Part shown: positions 35,615-44,526 of the stretch, one piece after another
How the letters are laid out: the number at the start of each line of letters is the position of its first letter
Position numbering within the stretch: position 1 is the first letter of the stretch
Source: Phocaeicola dorei
GTDB lineage: Bacteria > Bacteroidota > Bacteroidia > Bacteroidales > Bacteroidaceae
Direction: 5' to 3'
Assembly: GCF_013009555.1 (NCBI RefSeq)
Contig: NZ_CP046176.1
Coordinates: 3,875,501-3,939,500 of the forward strand
Length of the DNA stretch: 64,000 bases
Made by a program: the position numbers and the translations under genes
The notes under the pieces: generated by a model
The model's database searches: none
What the model saw: only the letters and a program-made list of their open reading frames with translations
Told to the model about the DNA's origin: nothing

Positions 35615-35773
35615 ATCTTCATTTTAGATTCGTCATAGACATCTCTTTTTCACGAGTAGATTTTCATTTCTTCCCATTTCATCGAAATTCAGGGACTTTG
35701 CCACCTCTACAATGAAAACATGTCAAAACAGCCTATCATAAAATAAGGTATGGAGAATCCGCATCATATCACA

Positions 35774-37531
35774 TCAGCCTATTATGGTTTCGATATACTT
35801 TGACGGACATATACCACACGCTTCCTTAAACCTTTTTGCAAAATACCGACTGTCACAAAAGCCCAACATCGTTGCAATTTCTCCGATAGAGTAATCTTGA
35901 GAGGCCAATAATCTCTTTGCTCTTTCCATTTTGAATGTCAACATATAATCGGCCGGCGCCTGTCCTGTCATTTTCTTCATCTTATTATAGAAAGCAGTGC
36001 GGGACATTCCCATATCTTCACTAAGCGCATCAACGGTATATGACTCTTCCGCCAAATTCTGTTCCAACAACTGCCGGACTTTATTTATAAACTTCAGACA
36101 AGCATCGTCCTTTCTTATCTTCTCGGGAAGTGTAGGAGCAACCGTATCGGCTATAAATCGCCTCATCCGTTCCTGTCTGACCAAATTATTATCTATAAGC
36201 ATAGTAATGTCCGTCCGGAATTTCCAAATATTCGCACTCCGCAATTCCAGCCGGTCGGCTTTACTCCCCACATGCGACAAATAGCTTTCATTATCTGCCG
36301 ACTTAATTAAAAGAATAACCGGAATATTCGCTATGGCCTTGTCTGCTTTAACTTTAGAACAAAGTTCCTCTCCATAGACTCCATTCACAGTTTCGTCAAC
36401 AACAATCACATCAGGGTTATTTTGAACAGAGGCACTTATTATTCTATCGGGAGCGTCCAGAACAATACACCTGAAATACTCCGAAAGAGTCATCCTTAAA
36501 TAATCACTATACTTTTTGTCTGCCATAACCAACAAAATACAAGATTTACTCTCTTTTTTATCAGTCCGGCTCTTTCCTTCTGCTGTAGATACGGTTTCTT
36601 CCAAGTAAACCTTTTGCTTCTTTACAGATAGCGCCATACCGGTATCTGCCTCGGATTGGGATTGAAAATATTTCGGCATAATAACCTGGTAAGTAACCAC
36701 TTTTCCGTATCCATAACCGATTATTTTACCGCCATGCAAACGGATTATTTTCTTTACCGTCCATAAGTCACCATAATTATATATGGAAGAGAAGGCAGGC
36801 ATGGCCGGAATCATCTTTAAAATTCCATTTCTTATCTTTTCACAATTGCTGATACGCAACTCCCAAGAACTTGCCGAATGTGAAAGGATAATATTTATAC
36901 AACCGTCAGGAGGTGTGTTATCTATCATTTTGTTCAAAAGGTGCTGAAGAGCTACCGTCATCACGGTTTCATTGATCCTGCAACTGATATAATCAGAACA
37001 GGCAGTAACTTTTAACTGAATATGACGCGAATCGGCATAAAGATGGCATAGACCGACAACAGACATGATATAGGCATAAAGCTCAAACTCTACCACAGAA
37101 GCACGAGGAATCGTTTTCCAATCCGCTTTACCAAGTGAAATAGCACTCTGGCTGCAATCAATAACCTGATTGGCATTTTTCAGAGCCTGCTGTAACTTTG
37201 TAACAGCAGATTCAGGAAGATTACCAACCACAATTTCTTCCAATTGATTCCGTAACACCACCAAAGGCGTATGTGTATAATGGAACAAATTAATAACAAG
37301 TTTGAACTTTTCACGGAACATCAGTTGAGTTTTATGTTCTATGGCATGAGATAATAAAAGATAGAAAAAGATACCTATCATCACCCCCTCTACAGGTAGC
37401 ACGTACCCTAAAAGGAATATATTCGACAGAATCCAATCAATCGTCCCGTTGTTATCCACAAAATAAAAACCATTATTCAAAGGAATAGGTGTAAAAATAC
37501 TCATTAAAGCATCTAAGTAAGTTTTTTTCAT
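35774..37531 (-). CDS. AraC-type regulator with degenerate kinase and receiver domains (truncated hybrid two-component architecture)
   Basis: A 585-residue protein laid out like a hybrid two-component system without its periplasmic sensor. One membrane segment lies at about 33-62. A histidine-kinase dimerisation-like region follows, with His84 in NLFHYTHTPLVVLRNQL. The ATPase region (about 190-290) lacks the N-box Asn (HLLNKMIDNTPP) and the DxGxG motif. A receiver-like domain (330-450) keeps candidate Asp379 (VIVVDE) but has VMAD for the acidic pair and lacks the usual Thr and Lys. The AraC helix-turn-helix (475-582) is intact: EDMGMSRTAFYNKMKKMTG, EIATMLGFCDSRYFAKRFKE. It probably regulates without phosphotransfer. 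The target is unknown. Confidence 0.8.
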   Translation of the reverse strand: MKKTYLDALMSIFTPIPLNNGFYFVDNNGTIDWILSNIFLLGYVLPVEGVMIGIFFYLLLSHAIEHKTQLMFREKFKLVINLFHYTHTPLVVLRNQLEEIVVGNLPESAVTKLQQALKNANQVIDCSQSAISLGKADWKTIPRASVVEFELYAYIMSVVGLCHLYADSRHIQLKVTACSDYISCRINETVMTVALQHLLNKMIDNTPPDGCINIILSHSASSWELRISNCEKIRNGILKMIPAMPAFSSIYNYGDLWTVKKIIRLHGGKIIGYGYGKVVTYQVIMPKYFQSQSEADTGMALSVKKQKVYLEETVSTAEGKSRTDKKESKSCILLVMADKKYSDYLRMTLSEYFRCIVLDAPDRIISASVQNNPDVIVVDETVNGVYGEELCSKVKADKAIANIPVILLIKSADNESYLSHVGSKADRLELRSANIWKFRTDITMLIDNNLVRQERMRRFIADTVAPTLPEKIRKDDACLKFINKVRQLLEQNLAEESYTVDALSEDMGMSRTAFYNKMKKMTGQAPADYMLTFKMERAKRLLASQDYSIGEIATMLGFCDSRYFAKRFKEACGICPSKYIETIIG

Positions 37532-38034
37532 ACTAATATTGAATTAAAATAAATAATTTCCTCATAGACAATACAACATTTTATTAATAGTATATCATTC
37601 ATTTTTTCTCAATACAAGTATAAACTTTTCCGCATTCTCGCATAAGGCGAAATTTATCAAATTTAATGGGCAATATTCATCAAAAATATGCTAAAAAACA
37701 TGTATTAAGGAATAAGTATGCAATCATATTGGTTTTACAAGAAATTTTTCCATTCGACTCTGAACCATCACTTTTCATTTATTCTGTCAGGTAATAATGC
37801 TGTCTGTTATATAAAACGTAAATATTATTCCTTAAAAAATATTCTTGATCAGGACGAATCTTCCTCATACTATTTTTAAATTACAAGTATAATTTTTTAA
37901 TGTATCAGACAGGGGATTAAGAAGCACACTAAAAACAGCTCGGACAGACATACCTATAGAGTAAGAAACATATCACAATAAATTCCATTTTTCACAAAAT
38001 AGGTTTATATGATGAAAATACCTATCTTTGTTCT
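37532..38034. other. AT-rich gene-free stretch
   Basis: No supportable gene. It contains a distant perfect inverted repeat TTAAGGAATAA (37705-37715) / TTATTCCTTAA (37825-37835), 109 bp apart, which may be chance in such AT-rich sequence. TATCTTTG at 38023-38030 matches a -7 box but ends only 4 bp before the next start codon. Confidence 0.5.
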
Positions 38035-38823
38035 ATGAATAAATTAGTTATAGTAGGATGTGGACGACTTGCTGAAATTATAACAAACGCAGTTGTCAAA
38101 GGAATGTTGCCCGACTATGAGTTAGTAGGCGTATATTCGCGTACAGCATCAAAGGCCGAACGCATTGCGAATAAAATGAGGCAACACGGAAAAATGTGTG
38201 CAGCCTGTCACACTTTAAAAGAACTGTTGGAGTTAAAACCTGATTATCTAGTGGAATCAGCCTCGCCTGCCGCAATGAAAGAACTGGCCTTACCTACCTT
38301 GGAAAACGGAACTTCCATTATCACCCTATCCATAGGAGCTTTGGCAGACACCTCTTTTTATGAGAAAGTCAAAGAAACAGCCAAGGCAAACGATACACGG
38401 GTTTACTTGGTATCCGGAGCCATCGGAGGATTTGATGTATTAAGAACCACCTCTTTGATGGGAAACGCTACAGCTCGTTTTTTCAATGAAAAAGGACCTG
38501 ATGCTTTGAAAGGCACATCGGTTTACAAGGAAGAGCTGCAACAGGAAAGATGCATTGTCTTTTCCGGCAATGCAACAGAGGCTATAAATGTTTTTCCAAC
38601 CAAAGTAAATGTATCTGTCGCAGCCTCATTGGCTTCCGTAGGACCGGACAATATGCAGGTATCCATACAGTCCACCCCTGGATTTACAAGTGATACTCAA
38701 AAAGTGGAAATCAAAAATGAACAAGTACACGCAGTAGTAGAAGTGTACAGTGCTACATCAGAGATTGCAGGATGGTCTGTAGTAAACACCCTGCTCAATA
38801 TCACTTCACCCATTGTATTCTGA
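38035..38823 (+). CDS. Aspartate-dehydrogenase-like NAD(P)-binding oxidoreductase (DUF108 family)
   Basis: A 262-residue protein with an N-terminal Rossmann fold (LVIVGCGRLAEIITNAVVKG) and the fold's VESASPAAMKELALPTLE segment. The second domain reads EAINVFPTKVNVSVAASLAS, the conserved F-P-x-x-x-N-V pattern of L-aspartate dehydrogenase/NadX-type enzymes. Such enzymes oxidise L-aspartate to iminoaspartate, an entry to NAD synthesis. The catalytic His usually found after the N-x-x-P segment is not evident (GFTSDTQKVEI), so activity is uncertain. Its 3' end overlaps the convergent dehydrogenase gene by 18 bp. Confidence 0.75.
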   Translation: MNKLVIVGCGRLAEIITNAVVKGMLPDYELVGVYSRTASKAERIANKMRQHGKMCAACHTLKELLELKPDYLVESASPAAMKELALPTLENGTSIITLSIGALADTSFYEKVKETAKANDTRVYLVSGAIGGFDVLRTTSLMGNATARFFNEKGPDALKGTSVYKEELQQERCIVFSGNATEAINVFPTKVNVSVAASLASVGPDNMQVSIQSTPGFTSDTQKVEIKNEQVHAVVEVYSATSEIAGWSVVNTLLNITSPIVF

Positions 38824-39690
38824 CAAATTGGCCAGCACCTTCTCGCTCAGGCGGTCAAACGCCTGACGAGTACGGCCGGTTGATACTTGCATACAACGCA
38901 CATGCGGATGGGTAAGCAATGCCGTACTCCCCAATGCTCCTAATGTATCACAAAAACAAAGATTATCTTCCTCCAACCATCGGGTAAACGAAGATTCGTC
39001 CCACGCAGGTGACAATCCTGTGTTAAATAGTATCTTTCTATTTCCAAGTGCCTTGAACTCCTCCTCATGCAACAAAACCGTATTCTTATTCAAGCAACAG
39101 CATACCACTTCACTCCATGTCAAAAGTTCATTCAAAGGCATAAAACGATAACCCTTCGCACCGGCTTCTTTTTTTTCACTACGGGCATAATAAGCTATAT
39201 CCGCACCAAAAAACTTCATTGCATCCGCTATCATACCACCAGATTTTCCTAAGCCTACAATACCCACTTTCAAGCCGGTAATCTCCCGGGGAATCCCTTC
39301 CCACGGCTTCTGACCAAATCCATGAAGACAACGCACCAGTTCGCTGACTACATATTCTATTACCCCTTCGTCACCATAGTCACGAATACCCGTCACCGTA
39401 ATACCGCGTTCATTAGCATAACGGATATCCACATTCGCACTTTCGGGAGAATATAGTGAACAACACATACCGATATACCGGACATTCGGACATCTCTCTA
39501 AAATATACCGGTTTATTTGTGATGTATAACTTAACAATACAGCATCCGCATCTCCGATCCGAGCAATAATCTCATTATCTCCCGCTGGAATATCAGAGTA
39601 CATAACAACCTCATCTGCAAAAGAATATAACGTTTTTTCTGCTGACAGAACCAAACTGACAGGTTCTATTGCTACAAGTTTCTGAAACAT
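38806..39690 (-). CDS. D-isomer-specific 2-hydroxyacid dehydrogenase-like protein
   Basis: About 294 residues from the ATG at 39690 (MFQKLVAIEP); an ATG at 39753 would run into the divergent promoter region. The NAD-binding motif VGIVGLGKSGGMIADAMKFFG is intact. Substrate-domain strands include DAVLLSYTSQINRYILE. The usual catalytic Arg in the N-T-x-R-G segment is replaced (LFNTGLSPAWDE), and the His region reads THPHVRCMQVSTGR, so the Arg/Glu/His triad is incomplete. It may be a reductase with altered chemistry or a non-catalytic member. It converges with the aspartate-dehydrogenase-like gene with an 18-bp 3' overlap. Confidence 0.78.
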   Translation of the reverse strand: MFQKLVAIEPVSLVLSAEKTLYSFADEVVMYSDIPAGDNEIIARIGDADAVLLSYTSQINRYILERCPNVRYIGMCCSLYSPESANVDIRYANERGITVTGIRDYGDEGVIEYVVSELVRCLHGFGQKPWEGIPREITGLKVGIVGLGKSGGMIADAMKFFGADIAYYARSEKKEAGAKGYRFMPLNELLTWSEVVCCCLNKNTVLLHEEEFKALGNRKILFNTGLSPAWDESSFTRWLEEDNLCFCDTLGALGSTALLTHPHVRCMQVSTGRTRQAFDRLSEKVLANLSEYNG

Positions 39691-39760
39691 AGTATTTTTA
39701 ATTTGATTGGTAAAGATAGTAAAAAATGCGGCAAAGAGACTTTTTTCATCCAAGATTGTT

Positions 39761-39768
39761 TATTTTTG
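39761..39768 (+). promoter_or_regulatory. -7 promoter box for the TerB/DnaJ gene
   Basis: TATTTTTG matches TAnnTTTG, 28 bp before the ATG at 39797, supporting that start over one at 39707. Confidence 0.45.
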
Positions 39769-39796
39769 CATCCAAAACGAAAAAATTAAAAGAATA

Positions 39797-40579
39797 ATGG
39801 GAGCAGGAAAATGGATTGGTGGTATTCTAGGATTCATGACTATGGGACCACTGGGAGCTTTGGCCGGATTTGCCTTAGGCTCATTGCTGGATGGAAACAA
39901 CGGACTTTTTGGCAATACATACGAAAAAGGACAGGTGGAAGCTGGAAACTATGATGAAGGCCAGCGGAATAGTTTTTTATTCTCCATGTTGGTTATGGCG
40001 TCTTACATCATCCGTGCAGACGGACGCATCATGCACAGCGAAATGGAATATGTACGCCAATTCTTAAGAATGAATTTCGGCGAAGAGGCAGTCATCCAAG
40101 GAGAACAGATTTTGCTGAATCTTTTTGAACAGCGCAAACAGATGGAGCGTCAAAATCCGATGGCATTTAAAAATACCATCCATGAATGTGGTGCACAGAT
40201 TGCCGCGAACCTGCCTTACGAACAACGGTTGCAATTGTTGGACTTTCTGGTAAACATAGCCAAAAGTGACGGAAGCGTATGCTCTGAGGAAATAGCAGCA
40301 TTAAAAGAAGTGGCACAATGCATGGAACTGTCACCCAAAGAAGTGGAATCCATGCTAAACCTTAGCGGAAACTCATTGGAAGAAGCTTACAAAGTACTTG
40401 AAATTGACCCGTCTGCCACCAATGAGGAAGTACGTACAGCCTATCGCCGCCTGGCATTAAAACATCACCCTGACCGTGTTGCTACATTGGGTGAAGATGT
40501 GAAAAAAGCGGCAGAAGAGAAGTTTCAACAAATTAATAACGCTAAAGAACGAATTTATAAAGCCAGAGGAATAAAGTAA
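39797..40579 (+). CDS. TerB-like/DnaJ-domain co-chaperone (DjlA-like)
   Basis: A 260-residue protein. I use the ATG at 39797 (MGAGKWIGGILGFMTMGPLG), which puts the glycine-rich hydrophobic segment at the N-terminus as in DjlA-type proteins; a reading from 39707 adds a stretch overlapping the divergent gene's promoter region. Residues about 60-180 form a TerB-like helical domain (FLFSMLVMASYIIRADGRIM, LLDFLVNIAKSDGSVC). Residues about 195-258 are a J domain with the HPD motif (RRLALKHHPDRVATLG), which stimulates DnaK ATPase. A bidirectional terminator follows. Confidence 0.88.
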   Translation: MGAGKWIGGILGFMTMGPLGALAGFALGSLLDGNNGLFGNTYEKGQVEAGNYDEGQRNSFLFSMLVMASYIIRADGRIMHSEMEYVRQFLRMNFGEEAVIQGEQILLNLFEQRKQMERQNPMAFKNTIHECGAQIAANLPYEQRLQLLDFLVNIAKSDGSVCSEEIAALKEVAQCMELSPKEVESMLNLSGNSLEEAYKVLEIDPSATNEEVRTAYRRLALKHHPDRVATLGEDVKKAAEEKFQQINNAKERIYKARGIK

Positions 40580-40605
40580 AAAAGAATATTTCGTGAAAAT
40601 AAGAA

Positions 40606-40646
40606 GGAGGTGTGTCCATCCCCTTAGGGATTTTTGACACACCTCC
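40606..40646. terminator. Bidirectional terminator between the TerB/DnaJ gene and prfC
   Basis: GGAGGTGTGTC (40606-40616) and GACACACCTCC (40636-40646) form a perfect 11-bp stem enclosing a smaller ATCCC/GGGAT hairpin, between two convergent stops (40579 and 40656). An A-run follows on the right and A/T-rich sequence on the left. Confidence 0.8.
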
Positions 40647-40655
40647 AACAAAAAA

Positions 40656-42224
40656 TTAAAACTCACTGGTAAAATGGAACTTAATATGCTTGAAGTCCAT
40701 TTGTGCCATTTGAAGTACATAATTGCTATCAGCCAAGAATACATCCCTTCCTTCACGATCCTTGGCCATATACTGATATTTACGTTTTTTGAAAGCTTCC
40801 AGCTCTTCCGGATCATCACTTTCCACCCAACATGCCTTGTATAGGCTGACAGGCTCCCATCGGCATTTTGCATTATATTCATTTTCCAGACGATACTGGA
40901 TCACTTCAAACTGCAACTGCCCTACCGTACCGATAATCTTACGTCCATTAAACTGATTGATAAATAACTGTGCCACACCCTCATCCATCAACTGGTCAAT
41001 ACCTTTAGCCAATTGTTTCTGTTTCATAGGGTCAGCATTCTCAATGTATTTAAACATCTCGGGCGAAAAACTGGGAATTCCACGGAAATGAAGTTTCTCA
41101 CCTTCAGTCAATGTATCACCGATCTTGAACGTTCCGTTATCCGGCAAACCAATGATATCTCCCGCCCAAGCCTCGTCTACTGTTGTTTTACGCTGTGCCA
41201 TAAACTGAGTGGGAGAAGAGAAACGCATCGTCTTGTCATGACGTACATGATAATAGGGAGTATTACGGGAAAATTTTCCCGAACAAATTTTACAAAATGC
41301 AATACATGAACGATGATTAGGATCAATATTAGCTGTGATCTTAAAGACAAATCCGGTAAATTTCGGTTCATCGGGTTCCACCTCACGTTCTTCTGTCTTG
41401 GTAGGACGGGGGCTCGGAGCAATTTCCACAAATGTATCCAGCAGTTCCTGTACACCGAAGTTATTCAATGCCGACCCGAAAAATACAGGAGCCATCTCGC
41501 CTTTCAGGTACTCCTCCACATTGAATTCAGGATAAACACCGTCAACCAGTTCCAGTTCTCCGCGCAATTTTTCAGCCAAAGGAGCACCGATCTGGTTGTC
41601 TAGTTCTTCCGTATTGATATCAACCTCCACTTTTTCTGTTACCACCTGTTTGGAAGGTTGGAAAAGATTCAGTTTATGTTCATAAAGGTTATACACACCT
41701 TTGAAACGGGGACCGCTTTCAATAGGCCACGTCAGAGGACGTACATTGATAATAAGTTCCTCCTCCAGTTCGTCCAACAAATCAAACGGATCTTTCGCCT
41801 CACGGTCCATCTTGTTGACAAATATGATTACCGGAGTATTACGCATACGGCATACCTCCATCAACTTACGTGTCTGCGTTTCCACACCTTTCGCACCATC
41901 CACCACAATAATGACACTATCTACGGCTGTCAAAGTACGATAAGTATCCTCGGCAAAGTCCTGATGGCCCGGAGTATCCAAAATATTGATTTTATAATCA
42001 TTGTAATCAAACTCCATCACAGAAGTGGTCACAGAAATACCACGCTGCTTTTCAATGTCCATCCAGTCGGATGTGGCGGTCTTCTTTATCTTATTGCTCT
42101 TTACGGCTCCGGCCACCTGTATCTGTCCGCCAAAAAGTAACAATTTTTCAGTTAGAGAGGTCTTACCGGCATCCGGATGTGCTATAATCGCAAACGTCCG
42201 TCTTCTTTCTATTTCACTATTCAT
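40656..42224 (-). CDS. prfC: Peptide chain release factor 3
   Basis: A 522-residue translational GTPase that recycles RF1 and RF2 from the ribosome after termination. The G motifs are clear: G1 [16 protein letters not shown]2 region [13 protein letters not shown]3 DTPGHQDF and G4 NKMD. Domain II and the RF3-specific C-terminal domain follow ([20 protein letters not shown]). Length is normal. It is the last gene of the minus-strand run lysE-DUF4924-rfbD-prfC, starting 6 bp after rfbD. Confidence 0.95.
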   Translation of the reverse strand: MNSEIERRRTFAIIAHPDAGKTSLTEKLLLFGGQIQVAGAVKSNKIKKTATSDWMDIEKQRGISVTTSVMEFDYNDYKINILDTPGHQDFAEDTYRTLTAVDSVIIVVDGAKGVETQTRKLMEVCRMRNTPVIIFVNKMDREAKDPFDLLDELEEELIINVRPLTWPIESGPRFKGVYNLYEHKLNLFQPSKQVVTEKVEVDINTEELDNQIGAPLAEKLRGELELVDGVYPEFNVEEYLKGEMAPVFFGSALNNFGVQELLDTFVEIAPSPRPTKTEEREVEPDEPKFTGFVFKITANIDPNHRSCIAFCKICSGKFSRNTPYYHVRHDKTMRFSSPTQFMAQRKTTVDEAWAGDIIGLPDNGTFKIGDTLTEGEKLHFRGIPSFSPEMFKYIENADPMKQKQLAKGIDQLMDEGVAQLFINQFNGRKIIGTVGQLQFEVIQYRLENEYNAKCRWEPVSLYKACWVESDDPEELEAFKKRKYQYMAKDREGRDVFLADSNYVLQMAQMDFKHIKFHFTSEF

Positions 42225-42230
42225 ATTTTA

Positions 42231-43088
42231 TTATGCATTTAATTCTTTGATACATGCTTCCAGACTCTCTTCCCAATGAGGAATCTCAATGTTATAAGTA
42301 GTTTTAACCTTGGTCTTGTCCAATACGGAATAATGGGGACGGGGAGCCTTTGCCGGATATTCATTTGTATGCAAGGGACTAACCTTACAGGTCGTGATAC
42401 CGGCAATACGATGGATAGCCTTGGCAAAATCATACCAGGAGCATACCCCTTCATCACTGAAATGATAAACTCCCGGAACCACTCCCTTATAAATGGCTGT
42501 AAAGATGACACGTGCCAAATCACGAGCATATGTCGGTGTACCAATCTGATCAAAGACTACACCCAAAGTTTCCTTTTCCTTTCCCAGACGGATCATCGTT
42601 TTTACAAAATTATTCCCAAAAGTAGAATAAAGCCATGCGGTACGGATAATCATTGTTTTTTTGCAATACTCCAATGCATTCGTTTCACCGGCCAGTTTGG
42701 TCTTGCCGTAAACGGAATTGGGACAAGGAACATCTCCCTCATTATAAGGAAGATATTTCGTGCCATCGAACACATAATCCGTTGATATCTGAATAAACTC
42801 ACCCCAGTTGGCTTCAGCCGCCTTCGCCAGATAGCTCACAGCGTTCTTGTTCAGCTTGGTACATAACTCTATATCATCCTCTGCCTTATCTACTGCCGTA
42901 TAGGCCGCACAGTTCACTATGACATGAATATTATTCTCTTTCACGAAAGTCATCACCGCCTGCTCATCACAAATGTCCAATTCGGCTACATCCGTAAAAA
43001 AACAAGTATATTCCTTGTATTCAGCCGATAGCACACGCATTTCATTTCCTAATTGACCGTTGGCACCAGTCACCAATATATTCTTCAT
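42231..43088 (-). CDS. rfbD: dTDP-4-dehydrorhamnose reductase
   Basis: A 285-residue short-chain dehydrogenase-type reductase for the last step of dTDP-L-rhamnose synthesis. The N-terminal NAD(P) motif is TGANGQLGNEM, and the catalytic Thr/Tyr/Lys segment appears as STDYVFDG and VYGKTKLAGE. The C-terminal domain binds the sugar nucleotide. The other rhamnose genes are not nearby, which is common in this group. It sits between the DUF4924 gene (14 bp) and prfC (6 bp). Confidence 0.92.
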   Translation of the reverse strand: MKNILVTGANGQLGNEMRVLSAEYKEYTCFFTDVAELDICDEQAVMTFVKENNIHVIVNCAAYTAVDKAEDDIELCTKLNKNAVSYLAKAAEANWGEFIQISTDYVFDGTKYLPYNEGDVPCPNSVYGKTKLAGETNALEYCKKTMIIRTAWLYSTFGNNFVKTMIRLGKEKETLGVVFDQIGTPTYARDLARVIFTAIYKGVVPGVYHFSDEGVCSWYDFAKAIHRIAGITTCKVSPLHTNEYPAKAPRPHYSVLDKTKVKTTYNIEIPHWEESLEACIKELNA

Positions 43089-43102
43089 TTCTATTTCATT
43101 TA

Positions 43103-43645
43103 TTAGAATTCCAATTCTCCTTTTTTATCCTCTATATAGTAGTTTGACAACATAGCCAGCAATGTCGAGATTGCTTCTTGTGCCTTTCTTGTTTCCTCAC
43201 TGATTTCTTTCTTTTGCAATTTCAACAATAAGATACCATAAAGCGCCTCAAAACAAGTTTCCAGCTCAGGCTCCTCTTTATCCGCACCTTTAGCGCGTAA
43301 CTCCACAATATAGGGCAATACTTTATAATAAGCAGAATTATAATAAGGAAACTTAGGGGAACGCAATAACTGCAAATGAAGGTCGGTAAGCCAAGTTATA
43401 ATGTTTTTATTAATCTGCAAATGGCCTTTTTCCATAATCCCTTCATGACGCATCATCTCAATCAAATCCATATACCATTGAGTGAGTTCCGCTTTCTGCT
43501 CTTCCGTTAACGGATAAGGAGCTATGATGGTGCTTTTTATCTTTTCTATATCACAGCCGTTGGCACGGATTAAATCCTCTATCTGCCACATATATATAAG
43601 ATACTCGGCTATATTCTTTTCTTTCAACTGCTTGGAAACGAACAT
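43103..43645 (-). CDS. DUF4924 family protein
   Basis: A 180-residue soluble, mostly helical protein starting MFVSKQLKEKNIAEYLIYMW. It has no signal peptide, and I see no catalytic motif. The pattern (QIEDLIRANGCDIEKI near the start, YYNSAYYKVLPYIVELR in the middle) matches the Bacteroidetes DUF4924 family as I recall it. It consistently neighbours rfbD and prfC in this group, but its function is unknown. Confidence 0.75.
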   Translation of the reverse strand: MFVSKQLKEKNIAEYLIYMWQIEDLIRANGCDIEKIKSTIIAPYPLTEEQKAELTQWYMDLIEMMRHEGIMEKGHLQINKNIITWLTDLHLQLLRSPKFPYYNSAYYKVLPYIVELRAKGADKEEPELETCFEALYGILLLKLQKKEISEETRKAQEAISTLLAMLSNYYIEDKKGELEF

Positions 43646-43716
43646 ACTTTTTAAATTAAAATTAATAATTAAAAATCAAAAAACCAACGTATGATACATC
43701 AAGATATGTTTCTTTG

Positions 43717-44376
43717 TCAGTACATCGTTTTTCCTAAAATAGTATAAATGAAACCTGCGACTGAAATCAGCATCACTACAATACCAATCACACGGTTCAA
43801 AATCCAAATGCCGCGTAAATTAAAACGGGTGCGTACTTTATTGACAAAATACGTAATTCCGAACCACCAGAGAAGCGCCCCCAATACAATAGCCAAATAC
43901 CCCACCAGTTGAAAGCCTATGGGACTGCCCGGCATCACAAAAGAAAAACGGGCAAACAAACCTATAAACAGGAATATAATGAGGGGATTGGAGAGAGTCA
44001 CAAAAAAAGCAGTAACAAAATTATGAAGATAACTGCCCGGGGTAGAGGATACAGGACGGATAGACTGGACAGGATTACTACGAAAAGTATAAATACCGAA
44101 AAAGAACAGCATGATACTGCCGATAATTTGTAACAATACTTGGTTCTTTGCCAAGAAATCATCCATAAAACTCATGCCATAACCTGTAATCAAGGCATAG
44201 CCTATATCACTAAGGGCAGCTCCCAGACCAGTAACAAATCCATACCATCGTCCCTTGTTCAGTGTGCGCTGTATACAAAGTACCCCAACAGGACCTAGCG
44301 GCGCAGAAACCACTACGCCGACGATAAGCCCTTTCACCAATAAATCGAGTATGGTTACTTGTTCTATCCAATTCAT
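43717..44376 (-). CDS. LysE/RhtB-family amino-acid exporter
   Basis: A 219-residue inner-membrane protein with about six helices. The N-terminal motif GLIVGVVVSAPLGPVGVLCIQRTL is typical of LysE/RhtB translocators, which export amino acids such as lysine, threonine or homoserine. TAFFVTLSNPLIIFLF is the conserved second segment. The substrate cannot be assigned. The gene is divergent from purL with about 150 bp between. Confidence 0.85.
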   Translation of the reverse strand: MNWIEQVTILDLLVKGLIVGVVVSAPLGPVGVLCIQRTLNKGRWYGFVTGLGAALSDIGYALITGYGMSFMDDFLAKNQVLLQIIGSIMLFFFGIYTFRSNPVQSIRPVSSTPGSYLHNFVTAFFVTLSNPLIIFLFIGLFARFSFVMPGSPIGFQLVGYLAIVLGALLWWFGITYFVNKVRTRFNLRGIWILNRVIGIVVMLISVAGFIYTILGKTMY

Positions 44377-44452
44377 GCTGCAAAGATGCTACTTTTTTAC
44401 GAAAGTACCTATATTTACACTCAAAATTCTTTCATACCCCGTCTCTTTTATA

Positions 44453-44460
44453 TAACTTTG
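44453..44460 (+). promoter_or_regulatory. -7 promoter box for purL
   Basis: TAACTTTG matches TAnnTTTG, giving a leader of about 60 nt before the purL ATG. A -33 element is not clear. Confidence 0.45.
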
Positions 44461-44526
44461 CACCTTATTAATAGACCCTTGATATTAGAACTAGTTTTCA
44501 ATTAACAAAACAACTATAAAAGTGCT

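Noticed and set aside
37705..37835. Distant 11-bp inverted repeat as a mobile-element boundary
   Set aside because: Its arms are low-complexity, no target duplication or coding content is seen, and chance is likely in this AT-rich gap.
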